Shown here: positions 8,743 to 17,819 of the stretch, one piece after another | Numbering within the stretch: position 1 is the first letter of the stretch | Layout of the letters: each line of letters opens with the position of its first letter | Origin: Flavobacteriaceae bacterium | Lineage (GTDB): Bacteria > Bacteroidota > Bacteroidia > Flavobacteriales > Flavobacteriaceae | Direction: 5' to 3' | Assembly: GCA_002746415.1 (NCBI GenBank) | Contig: NVXD01000005.1 | Location: 1-64,000 of the forward strand | DNA: 64,000 nt | Notes under the pieces: model-generated | Database searches by the model: none | What the model was told of the DNA's origin: nothing | Seen by the model: the letters and a program-made list of their open reading frames with translations, nothing else | Position numbers and translations under genes: made by a program

Positions 8743-9738
8743 TTATTCTAGAATCAAGCTTGCGAATCCTATCGTCATAAATTCTGCAGTTTCTCCATTT
8801 TCATCCAAATAAATAATGTAGGCCTCCATTTCCTGTTGCTTCACTAATAACTTGATGGAATCATCCAAATCCATAGCCATAAACGCTGTCGCATACGCAT
8901 CTGCTTCAGCACATGTGCTGGCAATTACTGTTGCACCCAATACATTGGAATTTTTGGTATAACCCGTTTTAGGGTTTATAGTATGCACATATTTTTTTCC
9001 TGTAGTAGCATCTATTCTAAATTTCCTATAATTCCCAGAAGAAGCCATAGCTTTGTCCTTTAGTTCCAATAAAATTTTGGGTATGCTTCTATCTTCTCCT
9101 TCAGGATCATCCACACCAATGACCCACTTTTTTTCACTAATTCTATTTACACCCTTAGCAACTAGTTCTCCCCCCACCTCTACCAGATAATCATTGATTC
9201 CTTTCTGATTGAGCATCATTGCCAATCTATCTATGGCATATCCTTTGGCAATGGCATTAAAATCAAAATAAATGAATGGTGACTTTTTCCTAACGGTATA
9301 CGCTTCTGTTATACTTACTTTATCAAATCCAACATACTCCAAAAGGCTATCAACCCTACTACTATCCAATTTCATTTCCTCTCCGGGACCAAATCCCCAA
9401 GCATTGACCAAGGTCCCTACAGTGGGGTCAAAATATCCATTGGTGCTGTCATACACTTTTCTAGAAAGTTCAAAAACATCTACAAACATGGCATCAACCA
9501 CTAAGGTTGAATCTCCTTGATTTATTTTTGAAATATCAGAATCAGGTAAATAGGTTGACATGGATTGGTTTATTGAAGCAAAAACTGAATCAATTTCAGT
9601 TTGAAAATCCAAATCTTCATTAGATATATAGGTAATGTTATAAGTAGTTCCAAGGGCTGAACCTTGATTGATATTCTTAACAGGTTCTCCACAAGAAAAC
9701 AACACCATCAAAATTCCCAACACAAATACCTTCTTCAT
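8743..9738 (-). CDS. apbE: FAD:protein FMN transferase, lipoprotein
   Basis: The 331-residue lipoprotein (signal MKKVFVLGILMVLFSC) attaches FMN through a phosphoester to threonine in target proteins such as NqrB and NqrC, on the periplasmic side. Family motifs are present: ALGTTYNI, FDFNAIAKGYAIDRL, LVEVGGELVAKG, the HTINPKTG metal and flavin site, and ASTCAEADAYATAFMAM. The ATG at 9738 gives the lipoprotein signal; an upstream ATG at 9774 would overlap the preceding gene. It lies downstream of nqrA-F and one unknown gene, which fits a role in maturing the Nqr complex. Confidence 0.93.
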   Translation of the reverse strand: MKKVFVLGILMVLFSCGEPVKNINQGSALGTTYNITYISNEDLDFQTEIDSVFASINQSMSTYLPDSDISKINQGDSTLVVDAMFVDVFELSRKVYDSTNGYFDPTVGTLVNAWGFGPGEEMKLDSSRVDSLLEYVGFDKVSITEAYTVRKKSPFIYFDFNAIAKGYAIDRLAMMLNQKGINDYLVEVGGELVAKGVNRISEKKWVIGVDDPEGEDRSIPKILLELKDKAMASSGNYRKFRIDATTGKKYVHTINPKTGYTKNSNVLGATVIASTCAEADAYATAFMAMDLDDSIKLLVKQQEMEAYIIYLDENGETAEFMTIGFASLILE

Positions 9739-9742
9739 TCTT

Positions 9743-10099
9743 CTAAATTTTAATAGGCCCTTCATATTCAACAATATACTCCTCGTTTAAGTATAATGGC
9801 AATCGATCATCCGAAGTATTGGCCAAGCCTACCCCTGCATAGTATATTTCAGCATTAAATTCCGCAGCATGCTTCTTAATTTTTTTCATTATTACCTCAT
9901 CATACCTTTTGGGGTTCTTAGAAAATATAACAGCTCGTACAACAATAAAACTTACTTGCTTTTCCTTTATGCAAACAAATTGGGGATTTTTTTTTAGGCT
10001 ACTATTAACAGCCATAAACTCATATCCTTGAGCCTCCAATTCCCGCCCAACAATATTCATTGCTAAATTATGAAGTTCTTGTTCACTCAACTTCTTCAT
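9743..10099 (-). CDS. Conserved protein of unknown function between nqrF and apbE
   Basis: The 118-residue protein has no signal peptide or membrane segment. Similar flavobacterial proteins are often labelled as Nqr subunit F, but this one has no 2Fe-2S cysteines, FAD or NADH domain, so that name is wrong. The pattern GRELEAQGYEFMAVN, then PQFVCIKEKQVSFIVVRA, resembles the core of PD-(D/E)XK nucleases of the YraN/UPF0102 kind with the catalytic Asp, Glu and Lys replaced; this is a speculative reading. It is 4 bases from apbE and starts 14 bases after the nqrF terminator hairpin. Confidence 0.75.
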   Translation of the reverse strand: MKKLSEQELHNLAMNIVGRELEAQGYEFMAVNSSLKKNPQFVCIKEKQVSFIVVRAVIFSKNPKRYDEVIMKKIKKHAAEFNAEIYYAGVGLANTSDDRLPLYLNEEYIVEYEGPIKI

Positions 10100-10110
10100 T
10101 ATGTGCAATT

Positions 10111-10138
10111 AAAAAACCGATACAAAAGTATCGGTTTT
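10111..10138 (-). terminator. Terminator after nqrF
   Basis: An 11-bp stem (10113-10123 with 10128-10138), loop of four bases, is followed on the minus strand by a run of T. It separates nqrF from the unknown gene and apbE, which would then depend on read-through or their own promoter. Confidence 0.75.
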
Positions 10139-10177
10139 AAATTCATATAAATTACTTTTTTGAATACGCTAGAGATT

Positions 10178-11488
10178 TTAACCACCAAAGTCATCAAAAC
10201 GTATGTTTTCATCAGCCAAACCGTAATCCTCTCCCATCTTCTGTACTGCTTTGTTCATTAAAGGAGGGCCACAGAAATACAATTCTAAATCTTCTGGTGC
10301 GTCATGTTTGGACAAATATTCATTTATTACTGATTGGTGTACGAATCCAGTAAATCCATCTCCATCAACATCATTTACATCTTTTTTATCCACCCAATTG
10401 TCTTCTTCTGCTGGTTCTGACAATACAATATAAAATTTGAAGTTTGGAAAATCCTTTTCTAAATTATAGAAGTGGTCCAAATAAAACAATTCTCTTTTAG
10501 AACGACCACCATACCAGTAAGATACTTTTCTTCCCGTCTCCAAAGTTCTAAACAAGTGATACAAATGTGAACGCATTGGTGCCATACCTGCACCTCCACC
10601 AACATATAGCATTTCGGCATCAGAATCATTAATAAAGAACTCGCCATAAGGCCCAGAGATAATTACTTTATCTCCTTTCTTCTTAGAGAAAATATAAGAG
10701 GATGCAATACCTGGGTTTACATCCATCCAAGCCCCTTTAGCCCTGTCAAAAGGTGGTGTTGCTATACGAACGTTCAGCATAATTTCTCTACCTTCTGCTG
10801 GGTAGGAAGCCATGGAATATGCACGCTCAATAACCTCAGTATTTTTCATTACCATAGGCCACAATCCAAATTTATCCCATTCCAATTGAAATTTATCCGG
10901 AGTCTCGTGCTCTTCTGGATGTGCAGTGATATCCATATCGGCAAACTTAACTTCACATTCAGGTATTTCTATTTGAATATACCCACCTGCCTTATACGGC
11001 ATATCTTCAGGTATTTTTACAACAAACTCTTTAATGAAAGACGCCACATTATAATTACGGACAACGGTAGCTTCCCATTTTTTAATACCAAATATTTCTT
11101 CAGGAATGGTGATTTCCATATCCTGTTTTACTTTTACCTGACATGCTAGACGTGCACCATGCTTTAACTCTTTACGCGAAAAATGTGGGGTTTCCGTAGG
11201 CAATGCTTCCCCACCTCCACTGTTCACATGACATTCACACTGTATACAGGTTCCACCTCCACCGCAAGCAGATGGCAAAAATATTTTTTGAGCTCCTAAA
11301 GTTGTAAGCAAACTATCTCCTGAAGCTACTTCTATTTCTCTTTCGTTATTAATGGTAATCTTTACCGGACCAGATGGTGATAATTTTTGTTTTATAAACA
11401 ATAATAACCCAACTAGCACCAAAGTGATTATCAAAAATGAAGCAACAGTTGCTCCGATTGTTCCTACCGTACTTACTAATACCACCAT
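10178..11488 (-). CDS. nqrF: Na+-translocating NADH:quinone reductase subunit F
   Basis: The 436-residue subunit takes electrons from NADH and passes them through FAD and a 2Fe-2S centre. It has an N-terminal transmembrane helix (about residues 8-30), a ferredoxin-type domain with cysteines in SACGGGGTCIQCEC and a fourth in LACQVKV, then an FAD domain (RAYSMASYP) and an NADH domain (VGGGAGMAPMRSHL, ending YFCGPPLMNKAV and FDDFGG). It abuts nqrE without a gap and ends the nqr operon before a terminator. Length is slightly above the usual 407. Confidence 0.97.
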   Translation of the reverse strand: MVVLVSTVGTIGATVASFLIITLVLVGLLLFIKQKLSPSGPVKITINNEREIEVASGDSLLTTLGAQKIFLPSACGGGGTCIQCECHVNSGGGEALPTETPHFSRKELKHGARLACQVKVKQDMEITIPEEIFGIKKWEATVVRNYNVASFIKEFVVKIPEDMPYKAGGYIQIEIPECEVKFADMDITAHPEEHETPDKFQLEWDKFGLWPMVMKNTEVIERAYSMASYPAEGREIMLNVRIATPPFDRAKGAWMDVNPGIASSYIFSKKKGDKVIISGPYGEFFINDSDAEMLYVGGGAGMAPMRSHLYHLFRTLETGRKVSYWYGGRSKRELFYLDHFYNLEKDFPNFKFYIVLSEPAEEDNWVDKKDVNDVDGDGFTGFVHQSVINEYLSKHDAPEDLELYFCGPPLMNKAVQKMGEDYGLADENIRFDDFGG

Positions 11489-12208
11489 TTATTTGATTCC
11501 TTTTATATTGTTGGCTAATTCTTCCTTGTCGGTTTCCTTCTCTTTTTTTGACTCAATTTTTACTGTCTTTTCCTCTTCTTCAGGCTCATTATCCCCTGTA
11601 AGCATTCCTCCAAAACTTAAAAATCCAATCGCCATTAAACCAGTTATAATAAATGTAATTCCCAATCCTCTTAAAGGTGCGGGAACATTTGAATATCTAA
11701 TTTTTTCACGAATGGCGGCAATGGCTAAAATTGCCAAAAACCATCCAATCCCGGAACCAATCCCATAAACAGTTGCCAATCCTAAAGATGGAATTTCACG
11801 AGATTGCATAAATAACGACCCCCCTAATATTGCACAGTTTACAGCAATAAGCGGTAAGAAAATACCCAATGAATTGTACAAGGATGGTGAAAATTTCTCA
11901 ACTACTATTTCCACTAATTGCACCATTGTTGCAATAGTAGCAATGAACAAAATGAAGGATAAAAAACTTAAATCGTATTCTGCATACTCTGCTCCCATCC
12001 ATCTTAATGCTCCAGGTTGTAAAATATACTGATCCAACAACCAGTTCAATGGCACTGTAATGGCCAATACAAATATTACTGCCGCTCCAAGACCAACTGC
12101 TGTTGCAACTTTTTTGGATACTGCAAGGTATGAACACATACCAAGGAACACGGAAAATACCATGTTATCTATGAATATTGACTTGAAAAATAATTCTAAA
12201 TATTCCAT
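11489..12208 (-). CDS. nqrE: Na+-translocating NADH:quinone reductase subunit E
   Basis: The 239-residue integral membrane subunit, paralogous to NqrD, has six transmembrane segments beginning [25 protein letters not shown]. The family cysteine that binds the intramembrane iron is in MCSYLAVS, and another in NCAILGG. It is longer than the usual ~200 residues because of a charged C-terminal tail of about 45 residues ([19 protein letters not shown]) that should be soluble. It is separated from nqrD by 79 bases containing imperfect inverted repeats. Confidence 0.96.
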   Translation of the reverse strand: MEYLELFFKSIFIDNMVFSVFLGMCSYLAVSKKVATAVGLGAAVIFVLAITVPLNWLLDQYILQPGALRWMGAEYAEYDLSFLSFILFIATIATMVQLVEIVVEKFSPSLYNSLGIFLPLIAVNCAILGGSLFMQSREIPSLGLATVYGIGSGIGWFLAILAIAAIREKIRYSNVPAPLRGLGITFIITGLMAIGFLSFGGMLTGDNEPEEEEKTVKIESKKEKETDKEELANNIKGIK

Positions 12209-12287
12209 TTATTAAATCGTATTGAGTATTGAGTATTTAGATGGCTATTGCTTTAACTTCTCCGTTCTAATAACTCAGTACTAATTT

Positions 12288-12932
12288 TTAATCTTCTATT
12301 AATGCTTTATTCTTACTTCTTTGTATCCATATAATAATTCCAACAACTATTAAAGCCATTGGAGGCATTATCATAAATCCATTATTCTCATAACCAAATT
12401 CATATACTCCAGTCTTAGTAATTGGATTTCCCAATACTGGAAATCCCAATAAACTACCAGAACCCAAAAGCTCTCTAAAGAACCCTACTACGACCAAAAT
12501 AATTGCATACCCCAAAGAATTCCCAATGCCGTCCAAGAAAGATTTCCACGGCCCATTTGCCAATGCAAAAGCCTCAAAACGACCCATTATTATACAATTG
12601 GTAATTATCAATCCTACAAAAACCGACAATGTTTTACTTAATTCATAAGCAAAGGCTTTTAATACCAAATCCACAACAATCACCAAGGTTGCCACAACAA
12701 TAAGTTGCACAATGATTCTGATTTTTGAAGGAATAATGTTTCGCATTAATGAAATGACAACATTTCCTATTGCCAATACAAACAATACAGATACAGCCAT
12801 TACAATTGAAGCTTCCAACTCTGCCGTAATTGCAAGAGCCGAACATATACCCAATACCTGAATTGTTATTGGATTGTTATCCGCTAATGGATCGGTTATT
12901 AAACTGGCATCTTTTTTTGATAAAAGTCCCAT
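12288..12932 (-). CDS. nqrD: Na+-translocating NADH:quinone reductase subunit D
   Basis: The 214-residue membrane subunit has six hydrophobic segments and the conserved cysteines in LGICSALA and TNCIIMGR that, with NqrE, hold the intramembrane iron centre. With NqrB it forms the Na+ channel core. It lies 8 bases after nqrC. Length and motifs match the family (about 210). Confidence 0.96.
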   Translation of the reverse strand: MGLLSKKDASLITDPLADNNPITIQVLGICSALAITAELEASIVMAVSVLFVLAIGNVVISLMRNIIPSKIRIIVQLIVVATLVIVVDLVLKAFAYELSKTLSVFVGLIITNCIIMGRFEAFALANGPWKSFLDGIGNSLGYAIILVVVGFFRELLGSGSLLGFPVLGNPITKTGVYEFGYENNGFMIMPPMALIVVGIIIWIQRSKNKALIED

Positions 12933-12940
12933 ATGTTTTT

Positions 12941-13684
12941 TTAGTTTTCTAAAGTATTAAAATAAGGTAAGTACAATTTCAATTCACTTTTAAGCATTGC
13001 GGAAACTCCGTCTCCAGTAATGGTTGCTCCAGCAATTGCATCTACCTTGTTGTCTTCTTTTCTTTTGTTCAGTGGGTCATTATTTCCCTTGGCAACAGTA
13101 ATACCTGTAAATCTTCCGTTGTTCTTTAACTGCTCCCCTATAAAGTCGTCCATAAAGAAACGCTTGTTGATATTGGCGCCAAGACCTGCAGTTTCTCCTT
13201 TGTGATCAAAAAATACACCTTGTACCACCATATTTTTATCCATAGCGACAAAACCCCATATTGCATCCCATAATCCTTTACCTCTAATTGGAGCAATATA
13301 AAAAGTCTTTCCATCTTTCTCTCCGACAAACAATGGCAACCTTCTCACACCGCCATCTTTTCCAGCAGCAATTTCTTTTTTTACATCAATTAAATATGCA
13401 TTGGTATCTTCTGTAACTTTATCACCTTCAATGACCAGTTGTTGCGTTACATATTTAGAGAACTCATCTGCAACAATATCCTTGGATACAAATGCCAGAC
13501 TTCCTCCTTCATTGTTATTTACACCCATTGCATATAGAATATTCAGTTGCTTTTCTATACGCTTGTTTTCGTCAATATTGGGCTTAAGATACATCGCTAA
13601 AAAAGCCAATATGGAGCCCACTACAAACACCATTCCTATGGCAAATAATACAGTGTACGAATTTTTATCTGTTCTCTTTTCCAT
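12941..13684 (-). CDS. nqrC: Na+-translocating NADH:quinone reductase subunit C
   Basis: The 247-residue subunit has one N-terminal transmembrane helix (about 11-33) and a periplasmic FMN-binding domain. The flavinylation motif is DAIAGATITG, with Thr221 the expected residue that ApbE joins to FMN (matching Thr225 of Vibrio NqrC). HKGETAGLGA is another family signature. It begins 2 bases after nqrB ends. The ApbE gene downstream supplies the modifying enzyme. Confidence 0.96.
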   Translation of the reverse strand: MEKRTDKNSYTVLFAIGMVFVVGSILAFLAMYLKPNIDENKRIEKQLNILYAMGVNNNEGGSLAFVSKDIVADEFSKYVTQQLVIEGDKVTEDTNAYLIDVKKEIAAGKDGGVRRLPLFVGEKDGKTFYIAPIRGKGLWDAIWGFVAMDKNMVVQGVFFDHKGETAGLGANINKRFFMDDFIGEQLKNNGRFTGITVAKGNNDPLNKRKEDNKVDAIAGATITGDGVSAMLKSELKLYLPYFNTLEN

Positions 13685-13686
13685 CC

Positions 13687-14922
13687 TTATGCAGTTTTTG
13701 CTTTAAGACGTTTTAGTCTTTGTTTCACATTTCCTTTAACCACATAATGGTCAATTGTTGGTGCAAATACGTTCATTAATAAAATTGCCAGCATAACGCC
13801 TTCTGGGTATCCTGGATTAAACACACGTATCATAATAGAAAAGAATCCTACTAAGAATCCGTAAATCCATTTCCCCTTATTGGTTTGTGAAGCAGTTACT
13901 GGATCCGTTGCCATAAATACTGTACCGAAGGCAAAACCGCCTATCAGTAAATGATGCCAAAATTCCGTATTCATTAAAACGTAGAATTTACTGTATTCTG
14001 GCAACCATTCTTGACTTATAATTCCATTGAAAATTAACCCCATTGCCAAAGCACCAAGTACAGAGGACAGCATAATTCTCCAGCTTCCAATTTTTGCGAA
14101 AATTAAAAACAACCCAGCCAGAACAATCAACAATGTTGATGTTTCTCCCACTGAACCTGGAATAAACCCTAAAAAGGAATTCCAAAGCTCATTGCCTTGG
14201 TTTAATACATCATGACCTTGTGCCAGACTTCCTAATATGGTTTCCCCAGAAATGGCATCTAGAGTTGCTCCATCAGCAATTTCTTGAGTTCTTTTCACAG
14301 CACCTTCTACCCAAACTTTATCTCCACTCATCCATGTAGGGTACGCAAAGAATAAAAAAGCACGGATAGTCAATGCAGGGTTTAGAATATTCATTCCTGT
14401 ACCTCCAAAAATTTCTTTACCAATCACAACTCCGAATACTACTGCAACAGCCAGCATCCAAAGTGGAATATCTATAGGTACAATTAGAGGAACTAGCATA
14501 CCTGTTACCAAATATCCTTCTTCCACTTCATGCTTCTTGATTACAGCGAATAAAAATTCAACCCCCAAGCCAACTCCATAGGATACTATTACTAGTGGGA
14601 TTATTTTCCAAAAACCAACAAGAAAATTATCCATAGTCCAGAATTCTGAACTAAAAAAACCTCCAGAAACGGCTTCTATATCCCCAAGTGCCAAATAATG
14701 CTGATACCCCGCATTAAACATTCCAAAAATCAAACAAGGAACAAGTGCCAAAATCACTGTATTCATTGTACGTTTTAAATCGTCCGCCACTTTTATATGG
14801 GTACCATTATGAGTGGTTTCATTTGGCAAGTATAAAAAGGTATGGATTGCGTTAAACGCAGGAGCCATTTTTGTGCCCTTATACTTTTCTTTTAAGTTAT
14901 GTAAATTACTTTTTAAACCCAT
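13687..14922 (-). CDS. nqrB: Na+-translocating NADH:quinone reductase subunit B
   Basis: The 411-residue subunit is the largest membrane component, with about ten transmembrane segments. It binds riboflavin and one covalent FMN. Family signatures include KRTMNTVILALVPC, EIFGGTGMNILNPAL and FMATDPVTASQTNKGKW. The expected flavinylation site is DAISGETILG with Thr228; the residue before Thr is Glu, where the textbook motif is SGAT. It follows nqrA after 90 bases. Confidence 0.96.
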   Translation of the reverse strand: MGLKSNLHNLKEKYKGTKMAPAFNAIHTFLYLPNETTHNGTHIKVADDLKRTMNTVILALVPCLIFGMFNAGYQHYLALGDIEAVSGGFFSSEFWTMDNFLVGFWKIIPLVIVSYGVGLGVEFLFAVIKKHEVEEGYLVTGMLVPLIVPIDIPLWMLAVAVVFGVVIGKEIFGGTGMNILNPALTIRAFLFFAYPTWMSGDKVWVEGAVKRTQEIADGATLDAISGETILGSLAQGHDVLNQGNELWNSFLGFIPGSVGETSTLLIVLAGLFLIFAKIGSWRIMLSSVLGALAMGLIFNGIISQEWLPEYSKFYVLMNTEFWHHLLIGGFAFGTVFMATDPVTASQTNKGKWIYGFLVGFFSIMIRVFNPGYPEGVMLAILLMNVFAPTIDHYVVKGNVKQRLKRLKAKTA

Positions 14923-15012
14923 TTTATATTTTTCATTTCGACTACGTAAAAAAAAGAAGTTGTTATTTTGAGTATTGTTCTTATACGAATTTCACTTTAC
15001 TCAATGAATAAT

Positions 15013-16365
15013 TTATCCTATTTCTTCAATCATTAAATCCAAACCTTTTCTAATTATATCTTGATGTGGTTGTTTGGAAACGCAAACAAATTCTGTTAAT
15101 GCAAAATCTTCTGGTGCCACTTCATACATTCCCAAAGCTTCCATTTCATCAAGGTCTTTATACATACACGCCTTTAAAATCTGCATTGGAAATATATCTA
15201 ATGGAAAAACAGTCTCATAAGTTCCTGTGGTAACAAAGGCCCTATGTTCCCCATTCGTGTTTGTATTTAAACTAAACTTCTTTTTTGGTGTTAACCAAGA
15301 AAAAGTCAATGCTCTAGAGGTTGATATTTTATTAAAAATAGGTTTTGTCCAACCCATAAATTCATAATCATCACCTTCTGGAATGGCAGTAACAGTATTG
15401 TTGTAAAACCCTAAATGTCCTTCTGGGCTGCTTTTGACACCTGTAAGCACATTACCATTTATGACTCTAAATTTATCCTCATTTACACCACTGGCATAAA
15501 GAAAAGTAGCCACTTCTGATCCAATTTTTGTTTTATAATATTTAGGGTTTTTTACAGAAGAACCGGCCAATGCAATAATACGCTCTGCATTGAACTCTCC
15601 GGTAAGTAAAAACTCGCCCATTATCACCAAGTCCTGAGGGGCTATAGTCCAAACAACCTCCCCTTTATTTATTGGTCTTATTTTATTGATCTGCGTTCCC
15701 ACTAAACCAGCTGGATGAGGACCAGAAACTTTATGAAGTTCAATCCCGTTTAATCCCGCCAAAGGTGAATTAGATGATTTACCAACTGAAACATGCACCT
15801 TACCTGAAGTAAGTCTCCCTAATGCGGTTAATGCAGCCTGCAACTCATTTTCCTTTCCCTTTAGCACATAGTCCATATTTGCTGCCAAAGGGGCAGTAGC
15901 ATATCCTGAGACATATATTGCATTTGGTGTATGCTGTGGATTTGCAATAATATCATATGGTCTTTGCTTCACAAAAGGCCAGCAACCCGATTTCAATAAA
16001 AGAGCTGTTATTTCTTCAGCTGATGCTTTTTCCACATCCACTTTTTCATGCTGCAAAGCACTCTGGGTTTTATCAGCAAGGATTTTCAATGACAACACTT
16101 TTCGTCTTGCTCCTCTTTCAATCTCTAACAATTCTCCACTCACTGGAGACACAAAAAGCATGTCTTCACAATTTTTATTATGAAAAAGCGCCTCTCCAGC
16201 CTTAATCTTACCACCCTGTTTTACCAACATTTTGGGGATTATACCGTGAAAATCTAAAAGATTTATTGAATATGCGTTACTTAATGCGGCTTTGGAAGTA
16301 GTCTGTTCAGCAGCTCCAACAAGATTAATGTTCAAGCCCTTTTTAATCCGAATGTCTTTAGACAT
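15013..16365 (-). CDS. nqrA: Na+-translocating NADH:quinone reductase subunit A
   Basis: The 450-residue soluble subunit starts MSKDIRIKKGLNINLVGAAEQ and holds the family segments FHGIIPKMLVKQGGKIKAGEALFHNK, GPHPAGLVGTQI and MQILKACMYKDLDEMEALGMYEV. It sits on the cytoplasmic side of the complex and contributes to quinone interaction. It is the first gene of the minus-strand order nqrA-B-C-D-E-F. About 200 gene-free bases separate it from the divergent T9SS plug gene, so the operon promoter should be there, though I see no perfect -7 element. Confidence 0.96.
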   Translation of the reverse strand: MSKDIRIKKGLNINLVGAAEQTTSKAALSNAYSINLLDFHGIIPKMLVKQGGKIKAGEALFHNKNCEDMLFVSPVSGELLEIERGARRKVLSLKILADKTQSALQHEKVDVEKASAEEITALLLKSGCWPFVKQRPYDIIANPQHTPNAIYVSGYATAPLAANMDYVLKGKENELQAALTALGRLTSGKVHVSVGKSSNSPLAGLNGIELHKVSGPHPAGLVGTQINKIRPINKGEVVWTIAPQDLVIMGEFLLTGEFNAERIIALAGSSVKNPKYYKTKIGSEVATFLYASGVNEDKFRVINGNVLTGVKSSPEGHLGFYNNTVTAIPEGDDYEFMGWTKPIFNKISTSRALTFSWLTPKKKFSLNTNTNGEHRAFVTTGTYETVFPLDIFPMQILKACMYKDLDEMEALGMYEVAPEDFALTEFVCVSKQPHQDIIRKGLDLMIEEIG

Positions 16366-16563
16366 ATATAGTAGACCTTAGGTTATAAAATTTTGATGCA
16401 AATTTAAAATTTAAACAGCATAATAGCCTTGCTAAGAGTACTAAAAAACAAGTTTTTAATGTATTTATAATCATTCTAAATAATCGCGCGTCATATACTC
16501 AAGAAATCAATTAATTAACAATTAGGTATGCTTTTTGTTTACCTTTATCCAAAAAACAATTTA

Positions 16564-17796
16564 ATGCGAACATTTTTAATTTTTCTTTTTACCATTCCTC
16601 TATTTGCTCAAATACAGGAAGAAGTAAATCCACCAGAAAATATTAAATCCATTATTTTTAAAGGATCAACGGAAGACCAATTCCCTATAATTCAATTAGG
16701 GGAGTCCATACATATTGAATTTGATGATACTTATGCCGACGAACAGGATTATTATTATAAGGTTGTTCATTGCGATTATGATTGGACACCTTCATCGCTT
16801 TTAAAATCGCAGTATCTCAATGGTATAGACAACCAACGTATTATTAATTATGGAAACAGCTACAACACACTACAGCCTTACTCCAACTACAGCCTTACCA
16901 TACCCAATAATAATATTAGATTAAAAGTTAGCGGCAATTATATATTAGAAATTTACAACAATAGCTATGAGCTTCAATTTTCTAGGCGGTTTGTAGTCTA
17001 CAAAGACATTGCTAAAGTTGGAGCGGTTATTAAAAGGTCAAGGGATTTTGCCTACCTCAATGAAAAACAAGTGGTACAGTTTACCATAAATCCTTCAGGT
17101 TTTCAATTAGTAAATCCAAAAAAAGAAGTGAAAGTGGCTATTTTACGAAACTACCACTGGCCAACTGCCTTGTACAATATTGCCCCGCAATACACTTTAG
17201 GAAATCAATTGGTATATAAATATGATAAAGAAACCAGTTTTTTTGGCGGCAATGAATTCTTAAATTTTGATACTAGTGATTTACGCGCACCTAGTGCAGC
17301 CATATCTAGAATTGAATACAAAGAGCTTTACCATCATAGTTTATTCCCTGACCGACATCGTGCGGACAGGCCATATACATACTATCCAGATATTAATGGA
17401 GATTTTGTCATTCGCACATTACAAGGAAATGACAACTCTAGGGAAGCTGAATATACACAAGTGCATTTTAGCATACCCTATAAAGCAAATATTGGGTTGA
17501 ATGATGTTTATGTCTTTGGAAAATTTAATAATTATGCCTTGACAGAAGAAAATAAAATGACCTACAATGAAGAATCTGGGTACTTGGAAGCTGTCATTAA
17601 AATAAAACAAGGTTTTAACAACTATAAGTATGTCACAAGGAGTGAAGATGGCACAATTGATTTGAATACCATTGGCGGCAATTTTCATTTTACGGAGAAT
17701 AATTATACCATTTTAGTTTACTACAGAAACTTCGGAGACTTATATGATAGTGTTATTGGAATAGGTTCCGCAAACTCCAGAGATATCAACAATTAA
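16564..17796 (+). CDS. Type IX secretion system plug-type protein (DUF5103)
   Basis: The 410-residue protein has a signal peptide (MRTFLIFLFTIPLFAQ) and matches the DUF5103 family (IKSIIFKG, FPIIQLGESIHIEFDD, YYYKVVHCDYDW, RRFVVYKD, FGKFNNY). In Flavobacterium johnsoniae a member plugs the periplasmic end of the SprA translocon of the type IX secretion system. The middle looks like stacked beta domains, the end like a carbohydrate-binding-module-type fold (GFNNYKYV). The ATG at 16564 gives the signal peptide; an ATG at 16528 would prepend 12 residues that do not fit. Family is sure, exact role inferred. Confidence 0.85.
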   Translation: MRTFLIFLFTIPLFAQIQEEVNPPENIKSIIFKGSTEDQFPIIQLGESIHIEFDDTYADEQDYYYKVVHCDYDWTPSSLLKSQYLNGIDNQRIINYGNSYNTLQPYSNYSLTIPNNNIRLKVSGNYILEIYNNSYELQFSRRFVVYKDIAKVGAVIKRSRDFAYLNEKQVVQFTINPSGFQLVNPKKEVKVAILRNYHWPTALYNIAPQYTLGNQLVYKYDKETSFFGGNEFLNFDTSDLRAPSAAISRIEYKELYHHSLFPDRHRADRPYTYYPDINGDFVIRTLQGNDNSREAEYTQVHFSIPYKANIGLNDVYVFGKFNNYALTEENKMTYNEESGYLEAVIKIKQGFNNYKYVTRSEDGTIDLNTIGGNFHFTENNYTILVYYRNFGDLYDSVIGIGSANSRDINN

Positions 17797-17819
17797 CTTA
17801 TCTTTACTTTTTAAGGACA

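Noticed and set aside
10251-16205. Open frames on the plus strand opposite the nqr genes, some over 80 codons
   Set aside because: They lie antisense within well-supported nqr genes and their translations have no signal peptide, domain or composition typical of real proteins.
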